From positions 62,001-126,000 of the forward strand of contig NZ_JAEMGS010000002.1 in assembly GCF_017309075.1 (NCBI RefSeq): a stretch of 64,000 bases of DNA, read 5' to 3'. Source of the stretch: Motiliproteus sp. SC1-56 (GTDB taxonomy: Bacteria; Pseudomonadota; Gammaproteobacteria; Pseudomonadales; Balneatricaceae). The notes below the pieces were generated by a model. That model was not told the DNA's origin. It searched no databases and was given only the letters and a program-made list of their open reading frames with translations. Below are positions 53,028-62,060 of the stretch, piece after piece. Position numbers and translations under genes: made by a program. Position 1 is the first letter of the stretch. Each line of letters begins with the position of its first letter.

Positions 53028-54152
53028 CTATTGACCCTGATAGAGCCTAGTATATTTTTCGACCATGTTATTGAGGCTAAATCGTTGTAAAGCATCCTGA
53101 CGTGCGGCCAGACCCGCCTGGTGACGCTTGACGTCGTCACGGCTCCAACGCGCCATCGCCTGACATAAAGCAGCCTCATCGCAGGCGACCAGCTCGCCGG
53201 TATGGTGTTGCTGGACAAGTTCGCCATTGCCGCCGACCCGGGTGGCGATAACTGGAAGCCCGCTCGCCAAGGCCTCAAGCACCGTGTTGGAAATGCCCTC
53301 GGCCAGCGAAGGCAGCACAAAGACGTCGAACAGTCGCATCAATGCGGGAATATCCTCGCGTCCGCCGGGAAACCACACCTGATCCCCAAGTCCGGCCTGG
53401 GCGATGAGTTCTTTGAGCATCTCTGAGTGCTCACCATCCCCCACGATCACCAGGCGCAGTGACGGAGCGAGGTCGGGGTTTTGTTGGCACAGGCGCATAA
53501 ACGCATTGACCAGCAGATGATGGTTTTTGACCGTCGCTAAGCGTCCCACGGAGCCGAATACCCGGGTGCTATCGTCGATAAAACCAGAGGGAGGAGAGGC
53601 CGGCGGGCCCTCAGGGGTGAAGCGGGCGGTGTCGACGCCGTTGACGATCTGATGGCAGCGCTCAGCTGGCACCACTATCTGATCGCGCAGGTACTGGCAG
53701 GACTCGCTGGAGAGCCCGATAAAGTCCTGGATCAGGGGCCGCAGGGTTTTCTTCAGGCGGATATAGCGGCCGTTGCTGCCGTTCAGATCAGCCATGTCCC
53801 AGCCGTGTTCACCGTGAATCCTCCGGCCCACGCCGGCCATGAAGGCGGGAATGTGGTATTCCAGAGTGGCGACGTTACGGGTATGCACCAGGTCCGGCTT
53901 CAACCTGCGCAGCAGCGACCACATCTTGGGGTAGTACTTCCAGTCGGCGCCGGGTCGCTTGTCCAGCGTGAACAACTGGACTTCGGGTATTAGGCGTCGG
54001 GCAAAAACGGGGTCGACGTCGGTCAGGCTGATAATGCTATGGCGATACCGGTCTTCGGGAAGGTGATTGATCAGGTTAACAATGCCGTTCTCCAGCCCTC
54101 CCGTGGCGAAACGATAGACGATGTGGGCGATATGGCGCCGCGAGTCCATCAT
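53028..54152 (-). CDS. Glycosyltransferase, PEP-CTERM/EpsH1 system-associated (stp2 type)
   Basis: A 374-aa GT4 enzyme of the XrtA-associated group (TIGR03088). Landmarks are HIVYRFATGGLENGIVNLIN near the N-terminus, the GxxxEH-like RRIHGEHGWD, QIVNGVDTARF, VGRLATVKNH and PSLAEGISNTVLEALASGLPVIATRVGGN. Start ATG 54152 overlaps the upstream stop (ATGATG); more upstream starts would extend into that gene. One of two sugar transferases constant in XrtA loci. Confidence 0.93.
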   Translation of the reverse strand: MMDSRRHIAHIVYRFATGGLENGIVNLINHLPEDRYRHSIISLTDVDPVFARRLIPEVQLFTLDKRPGADWKYYPKMWSLLRRLKPDLVHTRNVATLEYHIPAFMAGVGRRIHGEHGWDMADLNGSNGRYIRLKKTLRPLIQDFIGLSSESCQYLRDQIVVPAERCHQIVNGVDTARFTPEGPPASPPSGFIDDSTRVFGSVGRLATVKNHHLLVNAFMRLCQQNPDLAPSLRLVIVGDGEHSEMLKELIAQAGLGDQVWFPGGREDIPALMRLFDVFVLPSLAEGISNTVLEALASGLPVIATRVGGNGELVQQHHTGELVACDEAALCQAMARWSRDDVKRHQAGLAARQDALQRFSLNNMVEKYTRLYQGQ

Positions 54153-55354
54153 TGAACCCCTTCGAGGTGGGAAGGGAGTTGCTCCAGCACTTGCGGCCAA
54201 CCGTAGTGCCTGAGCACGTGGGTGCGGTTGGGGCTCCCATCCGCGCCAGTATCGCCGCTAAGGTAGTCAGAGCAGGCTTCGATAAATGCCGCGGGCTCAT
54301 CTGCTACTTTCAGGCACAGGCTGGCTGTTGTTTTCAAACCCTCCATCGCCATGGATGTGGCCACCACCGGACGGGCCATGGCCATCGCCTCAAGCACCTT
54401 GTTCTGAATGCCGCGGGCGATACGCAGGGGGGCGATCACCAGCGTGGCGTTGCCAATATAGGGGCGGATATCTTTTACCCGCCCGGTAACCTCCACGCCT
54501 GCCAGCTGCTGCAGCTCCAGCACCTCTTTGGCAGGGTTGCCGCCGACGATAAGAAAACGGAGGTCGGGGTTTTCTGACCTTAGGGTCGGCCACACGTGCT
54601 GGCAAAACCAGACCACCGCGTCGACGTTGGCCCAGTAGTCCATGGCGCCGGTGAATGCGACGTAGCGTGACGGGCAGGGCGCTGTCGCGCAATCTTCTTT
54701 TTCGGGATCAAAATAGTGGGTGTCAACGCCGTTGGGCAGAAAGGAGACCTTGGGGCGCTCGCGCTGGGTAAGTTGCTGCTTGAACAGGTCGGCCTCGTCC
54801 GCGGAGACGAAGATTGCGCGGTCAAATTGCGCCGCGATCGCGCTCTCGTAGAGGCGCAAGGTGCGATGCTCGCGCCTGTAAATCCAGCTCGCCACGCCTT
54901 TTTTATGGGCGGCGTACTGGGCCCATTTGGCCGAATCCACATCGACGAAGTCGATGACCCTGTGTTTGGGGGCGAACCGCTCTCCCTCCAGGTACTGGGC
55001 CATGGATGAGGAAAACACCAGAAAGCGGCTCACATCAAAGCGCGCGGTGATTTCGTCGACCCACCGTTGCATTCGTCGTGAGCGGTAAAAAGCCAGGGTA
55101 AGCGGTGTACCGCTGATCAGGGCGCCGGGGGTGGCCAAATAACCTGCACCGCGCCTGAGCGGCAGGCACAACAGCGATTCGCACAGGGGGGCCAGCTTTT
55201 CCGTGAACGCCTGATCAGCCGGGTCATCGACGAAGCAGCCCAGGTGCACTTTGTAGCGTTCAACAAGGTATCGCAGAAGGTTGTAGGAGCGGATCTTGTC
55301 GCCCTTATTCGGCGGATAGGGGATCCGGTGACAGAGAAATACAACGTGCTCCAT
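54149..55354 (-). CDS. Glycosyltransferase, PEP-CTERM/EpsH1 system-associated (stp1 type)
   Basis: A 401-aa GT4-like enzyme of the XrtA-associated group (TIGR03087). It opens VVFLCHRIPYPPNKGDKIRSYNLLRYL, has VDFVDVDSAKWAQYA (about 112-126), FLPNGVDTHYFDP, FTGAMDYWANVDAVVWF and PLRIARGIQNKVLEAMAMARPVVAT. AAGGAGAAGG is upstream of the ATG. It follows the Sat-CysC gene by 54 nt and overlaps the next glycosyltransferase by 4 nt. Confidence 0.93.
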   Translation of the reverse strand: MEHVVFLCHRIPYPPNKGDKIRSYNLLRYLVERYKVHLGCFVDDPADQAFTEKLAPLCESLLCLPLRRGAGYLATPGALISGTPLTLAFYRSRRMQRWVDEITARFDVSRFLVFSSSMAQYLEGERFAPKHRVIDFVDVDSAKWAQYAAHKKGVASWIYRREHRTLRLYESAIAAQFDRAIFVSADEADLFKQQLTQRERPKVSFLPNGVDTHYFDPEKEDCATAPCPSRYVAFTGAMDYWANVDAVVWFCQHVWPTLRSENPDLRFLIVGGNPAKEVLELQQLAGVEVTGRVKDIRPYIGNATLVIAPLRIARGIQNKVLEAMAMARPVVATSMAMEGLKTTASLCLKVADEPAAFIEACSDYLSGDTGADGSPNRTHVLRHYGWPQVLEQLPSHLEGVQ

Positions 55355-55408
55355 AAAGTTTCGCCTTCTCCTTCTGCGATAAGTGAGGGCCTTCCCTGGC
55401 CGTTGTGG

Positions 55409-57115
55409 TTACTTGATATAACCAAGGTTGATGAGCTTGAGCACAATTTCCTGAACGGCCTTTTCCGGCGTAGACCCTGTGGTGTCGATGCGCATTTCCG
55501 GGGTTTCCGGCGTTTCATAAGGGTCGCTGATGCCGGTGAATTCTTTGATCAGGCCGGCGCGGGCTTTGGCGTAAAGCCCCTTGCGATCGCGCTCCTCGCA
55601 CACCTCGAGAGGGGTGTTGATATGCACTTCGATAAAGCCGCCCACCGCTTCGATCATCTCTCGTACTTCCCGTCGGGTACTCGCGTAGGGGGCGATGGGC
55701 GCGCAGATCGCGATGCCGCCGTTTTTGGTGATCTCGCTGGCAACAAAGCCGATACGCAGAATGTTGAGGTTGCGATGCTCCCTCGAAAAACCCAGCTCGC
55801 TGGACAGGTGTTTGCGCACCACATCACCGTCCAACAGGGTGATGGCGCGCCCGCCGATTTCCAGCAGTTTGGACAGCAGGCCGTTGGCGATCGTGGACTT
55901 ACCAGACCCCGACAGGCCGGTAAAGAAGACCGTGAAGCCCTGGCGTGCCTTGGGGGGGTGGGTTTTGCGCAACTCCTCCACTACATCCGGATAGGAGAAC
56001 CACTCCGGAATCTCGTACCCTTCGCGCAGGCGCCGGCGAAACTCGGTACCTGAGATCGCCAGCACGGTTTCGTCGGGATGGACGCGACTGGCGGGGGCGT
56101 ATTCTGCCCGCTCACGCACGTAGACCATCTGTTCAAAGGGAATCATTTTGATACCCAGCTCCTCCGCGTGCTCCTTCATCAGGGCCTGGGCTTCGTAGGG
56201 GCCGTAAAAGTCCTCGCCGTTGCTGTCCTTGCCGGGGCCTGCGTGGTCACGCCCCACGATCAGGTGGGTGCAGCCGTAGTTACGCCGAATGATGGCGTGT
56301 AGCAGCGCCTCGCGGGGGCCGCCCATGCGCATGGAAAGAGGCAGCAAGCTGAGCGCCGCGGTCTGGTCGGGGTAGCGTTTGAGCACTTTTTCGTAGCAGC
56401 GGACCCGGGTGTAGTGATCGATATCACCAGGCTTGGTTAATCCGACTACGGGGTGAATCAGCAAGTTGGCTTCCGCCTCTTTGGCGGCGCGGAAGGTGAG
56501 TTCCTGGTGGGCGCGGTGCATGGGGTTGCGGGTCTGAAATGCGGCGATGCGCCGCCAACCCCACTTTTCAAATTGCGCCCTTAGCTCCCGTGGGGTTTGG
56601 CGCAGGGTGACGAAGTCCACATGGTTCGGTGCCTCAACGCCCTCAAGGGTGCCCCCGGCATACCAGCTGTGGTTGCGTTCCAGCAGTTGGGCAACTCCAG
56701 GGTGGCAGCAGTCCTGAGTGCCAAACACCTGTTGCGCCTCGGCGTGACGGTCCGGCTGCCAGAGGTCCTGCAGGCTGAGGATGGCGATCAGGACGCCCTC
56801 CGCGTCGCGAAGCGCAAGACGCATTCCCGGCGCGAGTTCCGCGGCCAGCGCGTCGCTGATATCGAGGGTGACCGGCAACGGCCAGAGGGTTCCGTCCGCC
56901 AGCCGCATTCCCTGAACGACTGCGTCGTAATCGGCACGGCCCATGAAACCGTTAAGCGGAGAGAAAGCGCCGTTAAGCAACAGCTCGATATCGCAAAGCT
57001 GACGGGGGGTGAGATCCCAGGAGGGGAGTTGCCGGGATTCGGCTTTCAGTTGCTCTGCACGCTCGGGCGTCACGTAAAGTTGGTTGAGGGTACCACCGTA
57101 AGGGCTTATTAACAT
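55409..57115 (-). CDS. sat-cysC: Bifunctional sulfate adenylyltransferase/adenylylsulfate kinase (PAPS synthase)
   Basis: A 568-aa fusion that makes PAPS from sulfate and two ATP in the cytoplasm. Residues about 1-380 are a Sat-type ATP sulfurylase with QTRNPMHRAHQEL (the QxRNPxHxxH ATP site, about 195), and GRDHAGPGKDSNG (about 290). Residues about 390-568 are APS kinase with Walker A GLSGSGKST, DGDVVRKHLSSELGFSREHR and the lid region KGLYAKARAG. PAPS is the donor for the four sulfotransferases of this locus. Its place inside the XrtA gene run implies a dedicated PAPS supply. Complete, with intact active-site motifs; AGGAAGG precedes the ATG. Confidence 0.95.
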   Translation of the reverse strand: MLISPYGGTLNQLYVTPERAEQLKAESRQLPSWDLTPRQLCDIELLLNGAFSPLNGFMGRADYDAVVQGMRLADGTLWPLPVTLDISDALAAELAPGMRLALRDAEGVLIAILSLQDLWQPDRHAEAQQVFGTQDCCHPGVAQLLERNHSWYAGGTLEGVEAPNHVDFVTLRQTPRELRAQFEKWGWRRIAAFQTRNPMHRAHQELTFRAAKEAEANLLIHPVVGLTKPGDIDHYTRVRCYEKVLKRYPDQTAALSLLPLSMRMGGPREALLHAIIRRNYGCTHLIVGRDHAGPGKDSNGEDFYGPYEAQALMKEHAEELGIKMIPFEQMVYVRERAEYAPASRVHPDETVLAISGTEFRRRLREGYEIPEWFSYPDVVEELRKTHPPKARQGFTVFFTGLSGSGKSTIANGLLSKLLEIGGRAITLLDGDVVRKHLSSELGFSREHRNLNILRIGFVASEITKNGGIAICAPIAPYASTRREVREMIEAVGGFIEVHINTPLEVCEERDRKGLYAKARAGLIKEFTGISDPYETPETPEMRIDTTGSTPEKAVQEIVLKLINLGYIK

Positions 57116-57158
57116 GGACCTTCCTAGTCGATATTAAGTAGATTTTATTGAGTGTACG

Positions 57159-58085
57159 TTAAACGGAGTTTTTCGCCAGCTCGTGCGGCGGGCTGGCGAA
57201 GGTGGGCCGGTAGGTGTTTTGAAGCGCATTTGAAAACACCTCGTCCATGCGGCCCCACTTGAAATCTGCGAGCAGGCGCTTTAGCCGCGCCTCTGTTTTG
57301 TCCAGGTTAAGGTAGTGGCGAAAGCGCGAGCGTCGGCTGGCCCCCTCGATGCGGGGTTGCTCGGCATCAATTTCCCAAGGGTGGAAATAAAACACGGCGG
57401 CCTGACCTTCAGCGTCGTTGATGCGCTTAATGCCCCAGCGGGATAGGGCATAGGGGTAGAGTCGGAAAAAGCCACCGCCGCCAAAGGGCAGGTTGCGTCG
57501 CCCCAGACGAACTGTGCTGATGGGAATCTCCAGCAGGCCGCAGTGGCTGCGAAAGGGATAACGGGGTGCATCGGGCATGCCATAAAGGTCATGGCGCACG
57601 GGGTAGATGCTGGAGCTGTATTCATGCCCAATCTCCTGCAGCGTATCCAGCGCCCACAGGTTGCCGGCACCAATTGAGTAACTGGGCGCCCGGTATCCGT
57701 TCACGGGCTGCGCGCCGATGGCTTCAAGTAGCTCTTTGGCGCGGTAAACATCTTCTCTGAACTCGGTGCGGGACTGGGTGGTGGCCCGACGGTGCTGGTA
57801 ACCGTGACTGGCCAGTTCATGGCCTTCCGTAACGATGCGTTGAACGATGCGGGGGTGCCGTTCCGCGACCCAGCCAAGGGTGAAAAACGTGGCCTTGATA
57901 TTGTACTCGTCGAACAACGCGAGTATCCGCTCCATATTTCGCTCCACCCGGCACTCCATGCTCTCCCATGTGGAGAGCGCACACTGGTTTTCAAAGGCCG
58001 CGACCTGAAAGTAGTCCTCCACATCGACCGACAGTGCATTGGTGATTTTTGGGGGGGTGTCCGTTTGCGGCTGATATTGGGGCAT
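57159..58085 (-). CDS. XrtA system polysaccharide deacetylase (DUF3473)
   Basis: A 308-aa carbohydrate esterase 4 family protein of the XrtA-associated group (TIGR03006). The NodB motif at the N-terminus is ALSVDVEDYFQVAAF (about 16-30), the metal histidines are in EGHELASHGYQHRR (about 87-100) and NGYRAPSYSIG follows (about 130-140). The DUF3473 tail ends with FYFHPWEID and LNLDKTEARLKRLL. The frame is open far upstream, overlapping the divergent prsT gene; ATG 58085 (MPQYQPQ) is chosen because homologues start near the SVDVEDYF motif and AAGGAG is upstream, although at a long 13-nt spacing. No signal peptide, as usual for this group. Confidence 0.9.
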   Translation of the reverse strand: MPQYQPQTDTPPKITNALSVDVEDYFQVAAFENQCALSTWESMECRVERNMERILALFDEYNIKATFFTLGWVAERHPRIVQRIVTEGHELASHGYQHRRATTQSRTEFREDVYRAKELLEAIGAQPVNGYRAPSYSIGAGNLWALDTLQEIGHEYSSSIYPVRHDLYGMPDAPRYPFRSHCGLLEIPISTVRLGRRNLPFGGGGFFRLYPYALSRWGIKRINDAEGQAAVFYFHPWEIDAEQPRIEGASRRSRFRHYLNLDKTEARLKRLLADFKWGRMDEVFSNALQNTYRPTFASPPHELAKNSV

Positions 58086-58370
58086 ATAACGCGCCAGCTC
58101 CTTGGCGGCCAGTCTGGGTTTATAGTGTAGACCCCGGGGCAGTGTGGGGGAGTTTGTTTGCAGATTTTGTGCGCGTGTTTGCGCCTGTGCCTTTCCCAAG
58201 AGCGCACCCCCGGGGCCTTGGGTGCCCAGAAACCTGACGAGTTTTAGAGGGTTGCACAGGAAATGTCGATTTTGACCTACACTTTTTGGACGACTTGATA
58301 TATCCGGCGATGTTTCCGGTGGGAGCTCCATGTACGGAACAGGCGCGGGTTTTACCACTGGGAATGAAAT

Positions 58371-61211
58371 ATGGAAATCTCTTTCCTGACGCAAGCCAAC
58401 CCGCGACGGGGGGGCAGGGCGTTGATGAAGTTTGCTGCTTGTTGTGCGCTGGTCGGAATCGCCGGCTGCAGCCAGCCCCAGAGTTCCGTTGAAGAAAGCC
58501 TGGCCCGGGCCGAAGAATACCGCGCTGAAGGTGAGTACCGGAGCGCAGTCATCGAGTTGAAGAACTTTCTCGTCGGTGCGCCTCAAGATGCCCAAGTGCG
58601 AAGCTTGCTGGGAAGTATCTACCTGGAGATGGGGGATCTTCCCAGTGCAGAGAAGGAGCTCAACCGCGCTCATAGCCTGAGCCCCAGCGATCTTGGTGTG
58701 CGGGTCAGCCTCGCCAAAGTCCTGTTGCGTATCGGCAAATACGAAAAGTTTGAAGAATTGATCGGCGAGGTGGACCTCTGGCCGGAGACGCTCGCTCCCC
58801 GTGCCCAAGCGCTGCAGGCCCAGGCACAGCTCGCCCAGGGGCGCGTTGAACAGGCGCAAGAGATACTAGAGTCTGCGCTTTCGAGCCATCCTGACGATGA
58901 AGAAGTGCTGATTACCCAGGCCATGCTCCTGTTCCACAACGAGTTGTTTGACCAGAGCCAGGCGGCGATTTCACGTCTGAGGGGCAAGTCACCGAATCAT
59001 GCTCGCGCCCTTATTTACGAAGGATTGCTGGCCAACCAGAGGGGCGATTTGGATCAGGCCCGGAAGCACTTCGAAGCGGTGCTCGCGTTGCAGCCTGGGA
59101 ATCAGGGCGTGCGACTTGATCTGGCGGCGCTGTTGCGGCGCCTGGACGAGCCAGAGGCGGCCAAGCAGCAGGTGCAGACTGTCCTGTCGGCACTGCCCGC
59201 GCACCCCGTAGCTAATTACTACATGGCCGATCTGGTGATACAGGAAGGAGATTATCGCCTGGCTCTCGACTACATCGACCGCGTTCTTGCGGCCGTGGAC
59301 AACCACGTTCCCACTCATTATCTGGCGGCGGTCGCTGCGTTGCAGGCCGAGCGATTTGAACGGGCCTATCACCATGCCGTCGTTGTTACCAGCCTTGCCC
59401 CGGGCACTCCCGCCGCGTTGAAGTTGAAAGCGGCGGTGGAGTTCAAGCTGGGGCGTTCATCGGAGGCGATAGAGACACTGAGTGGAATCAGGCCTGATGA
59501 TTTCACCGAAAAAGACGCCGCCCTCGTCGCTGCCGCGGGCGATGCGGCCCTGAACTCGGGCCGCTATGAAATGAGCCGTGAACTGTTTCAGCGGGCCTCG
59601 GAGCTGACTCCTGACGACGCCACCCTGAGCCTCCGCAAGGGGGTCGCCGCTTTGGGACTAGGGGACACCGAATCTGCGATTGAGGTGCTGGCACGGGGCC
59701 TGGAACAGTCGTCGGAGTCGGAGTTTGCCCAGCTTGCCGTGGTGCTCAGTCACATTCGAAGCGGTGAACTGGATCTGGCGTTGAACCGGGCGCATGCATT
59801 GCAGGAATCCTATCCCAGTAATCCCCATGGCTACACAATGGAAGGCTTGGCAATGGCGTTTACCGGCCAGCCGGAGGCCGCGCGAGAAGCCTTTGAGAAG
59901 GCCCTGGCGTTGGAACCGGGGGAACCCAACGCCAGTCAGAACCTCGCCGCTTTAGCTGTGCAGCAAAAGGATTATGCGCGAGCCCGGGAAGTGCTCGGTC
60001 AGCTGTTGGACGTACACCCCAAGAACCTGAAAGGGTTGGTGGCGCTGGCCAAGGTCGAGACTCAGGACAATCAGCTGGCTGCGGCGCTGGGATGGCTGCA
60101 ACAGGCTATAAGCGCTCATCCAAAGGCGCTGGAACCTCGACTGCTGATGATGGACCAGTTGTTGAAGTTCGGGCGGCCGGTTTCCGCGCTGAACCTTGGG
60201 GCAGAGGTGCTGCCAACCTACCCGCGGGATCCGGACCTGCTCTACCTGGTGGGGCGTGCCCAGAAGGCAGCAGGGGCTTTCGAGAGAGGAGAGGAAACTT
60301 TCAAGAAGTTGCTGATTGAGGAGCCCGATCACCTTGCCGGCCACTATCAGCTGGCTGATATTTATGAAAAAACCGGGCGCTACGGACTGGCTACGCAACA
60401 CGTGGAACGCAGCTTTGTATTGCAGCCGGATTATCCGGCAAGTCTGCTGGTGCTGGGTCGGATTAAGCTTAAAGGTGGAGCTTTGGATGAGGCAAAGGCG
60501 GCGCTGGCACGGTTGAAACGGCATGCAGCGGGTAACATGCTGGCTGTTGAGTTGGAGGCCCAGATTGCACTTGTCGAGGGGCAATCAGAGTTGGCGGTTA
60601 GCCTTTTTGAGTCGATTTATGACCAGCGCAAGACCACGGCGTTGACTATGCAGCTGGCCACGGCGCGGTGGAACCTGGGGCGCAGGGATGAGGCGATTCG
60701 TTTCCTGGCTGACTGGCTGGAGGCGTTCCCAAAAGATATGGCTGTCAGGAATGTGCTGGCCAATTTCTACCTCATGGATGACCGGGCCGAGCTGGCCCGG
60801 CAGGCATTCGCCACTATCGTGGAGCGGACCCCGAACAATGCCTGGGCCCAAAATACCCTGGCCTGGTTTCTACACCAGGACGGTGATCTGGAGCAGGCGC
60901 TGTTCCACGCGCGTAAAGCCCGGACACTGGCCCCGGGTAACCCCCAAATCATGGATACGCTCGGTATGATTCTGCTGGATCGGGGTGATACCGAAGCCGC
61001 CCTGGAGTTGATTGAGGGGGCGGCGGCACAGTTGCCGGGACGGCTCGATTTGCAGTATCACCTGGCCCGGGCCAATTTCGAACAGGGCAACATTGAGCAG
61101 GCGAAAAAGTTGCTGACCGAGGCGTTGAACCGGTCCGAGGGTCAGGAGGCGTTCGCTTCTAGAAAAGACGCCGAACGGCTGCTGGAGAGCCTTAACCGCG
61201 CTGACGGTTAA
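58371..61211 (+). CDS. prsT: PEP-CTERM system TPR-repeat lipoprotein PrsT
   Basis: A 946-aa lipoprotein with about twenty TPR-type helix pairs, matching the PrsT group of XrtA loci (TIGR02917). The signal peptide ends in the lipobox LVGIAGC (Cys about residue 33); the rest is TPR, with repeats such as YRSAVIELKNFLVGAPQDAQ, GDLDQARKHFEAVLALQPGN and GDLEQALFHARKARTLAPGN. It is thought to assist EPS assembly or export from the membrane. ATG 58371 has GGGA upstream; ATG 58425 is an alternative that keeps the lipobox. Plus strand, divergent from the deacetylase. Confidence 0.92.
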   Translation: MEISFLTQANPRRGGRALMKFAACCALVGIAGCSQPQSSVEESLARAEEYRAEGEYRSAVIELKNFLVGAPQDAQVRSLLGSIYLEMGDLPSAEKELNRAHSLSPSDLGVRVSLAKVLLRIGKYEKFEELIGEVDLWPETLAPRAQALQAQAQLAQGRVEQAQEILESALSSHPDDEEVLITQAMLLFHNELFDQSQAAISRLRGKSPNHARALIYEGLLANQRGDLDQARKHFEAVLALQPGNQGVRLDLAALLRRLDEPEAAKQQVQTVLSALPAHPVANYYMADLVIQEGDYRLALDYIDRVLAAVDNHVPTHYLAAVAALQAERFERAYHHAVVVTSLAPGTPAALKLKAAVEFKLGRSSEAIETLSGIRPDDFTEKDAALVAAAGDAALNSGRYEMSRELFQRASELTPDDATLSLRKGVAALGLGDTESAIEVLARGLEQSSESEFAQLAVVLSHIRSGELDLALNRAHALQESYPSNPHGYTMEGLAMAFTGQPEAAREAFEKALALEPGEPNASQNLAALAVQQKDYARAREVLGQLLDVHPKNLKGLVALAKVETQDNQLAAALGWLQQAISAHPKALEPRLLMMDQLLKFGRPVSALNLGAEVLPTYPRDPDLLYLVGRAQKAAGAFERGEETFKKLLIEEPDHLAGHYQLADIYEKTGRYGLATQHVERSFVLQPDYPASLLVLGRIKLKGGALDEAKAALARLKRHAAGNMLAVELEAQIALVEGQSELAVSLFESIYDQRKTTALTMQLATARWNLGRRDEAIRFLADWLEAFPKDMAVRNVLANFYLMDDRAELARQAFATIVERTPNNAWAQNTLAWFLHQDGDLEQALFHARKARTLAPGNPQIMDTLGMILLDRGDTEAALELIEGAAAQLPGRLDLQYHLARANFEQGNIEQAKKLLTEALNRSEGQEAFASRKDAERLLESLNRADG

Positions 61212-61250
61212 ACGAGGGGCCGTAGATGTAGGCGGTTTTCTTTTCGGGCA

Positions 61251-61806
61251 GAGAGTGTAAAAAAATCTGTGTAAGTGGCATTCTGCCCAACCTGTTGAAA
61301 GGACAACAGAATGCCCATTACAGACAAACCGTAGACCAACTGCTGGTGGGCTGCTACAGCCCTGAAGATATCCTCGGTGAGAGCGGCTTGCTCAAGCAGC
61401 TCACCCAGAAAGTCGCTGAACGCGCCCTTGAAGCCGAGATGGAAGATCATCTCGGTTACTCCAAGCATGAGCCGTCAGGCAAAAACTCAGGCAACTCCCG
61501 TAACGGCAAGAGCCGCAAGCCCGTGCGCTCGGTTCACGGTGATTTTGAGCTAGAAGTGCCCCGTGATCGCAATGGCACCTTCGAGCCCAAGCTCGTCAGT
61601 CAGGAAAGGCGAGAAACGGCTCCAGGGCTTCGATGACCGAATCATCTCGCTCTACGCCCGTGGCATGACAACTCGCTATATTCAGGCTCATTTCCAGGAC
61701 GCCTACGGTGTCGAGGTATCGCCAACCTTGATATCCCACGTGACCAACGCGTTGATGGGATGAAGTCACCGCCTGGCACAATCGACCACTGGATGCCTTC
61801 TATCCA
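61251..61806 (+). mobile_element. Remnant of an IS256-family insertion sequence, left part only
   Basis: Begins with a terminal-repeat-like end GAGAGTGTAAAAAAATCTGT (61251-61270) typical of IS256-family left ends, 40 nt after the prsT stop. It contains the first part of a Mutator-type transposase and then loses recognisable homology near 61806. No matching right end was found in the next kilobase, so it is truncated and immobile. Confidence 0.75.
61310..61806 (+). pseudogene. IS256-family transposase, frameshifted and truncated
   Basis: The segment AERALEAEMEDHLGYSKHEPSG followed by NSGNSRNGKSRKPVRSVHGDFELEVPRDRNG (given in parts) is characteristic of IS256 (Mutator) transposases. The reading frame is broken three times: near 61324 (one base missing), at 61595-61602 where GTCA is repeated and its removal restores KLVRKGEKRLQGFDD, and near 61758 where an extra G separates NALM from DEVTAWHNRPLDAFYP. 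The catalytic C-terminal two thirds are absent. The likely original start is ATG 61310 (MPITDK). Confidence 0.8.
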
Positions 61807-62009
61807 GATAGATCCTTTTGAATGGCTGGACTCATTAGCGAGAAAGCCTAAAGGCGATTTCCCTTGAACTGGGTACAGGCCTTTGCTCTAGGCCGTTCTG
61901 TTACTCCCCTCGCTGCTGCTCTCAGACATATCGGGATGTCTCCAGGGGCGCGCGACTCTGTCCAAGAGAAAGTCGGTTGCTGCATGCCCTTTGTAAAACG
62001 TCACAACAA

Positions 62010-62036
62010 AAAAGCCCGCGATGTTCGCGGGCTTTT
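62010..62036 (-). terminator. Rho-independent terminator of the PEP-CTERM gene
   Basis: A perfect 12-bp stem (AAAAGCCCGCGA / TCGCGGGCTTTT) with a 3-nt loop, followed on the minus strand by a run of six T. It lies 25 nt past the stop codon of the gene at 62061. The stem is symmetric enough to work on the plus strand as well. Confidence 0.9.
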
Positions 62037-62060
62037 AGATGAACTGCTGTTAGTGAGAGG

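Noticed and set aside
58147-58162. GGGGAGTTTGTTTGCA on the plus strand, a sigma-54-like site before prsT.
   Set aside because: The GG and GC spacing fits, but the -24 element lacks TGGC, and the site is about 200 nt before the start codon. Too weak to list as a feature.
58086-58859. N-terminal extension of about 258 residues for the polysaccharide deacetylase.
   Set aside because: The extension is antisense to prsT; the NodB domain begins near the ATG at 58085, as in its family.
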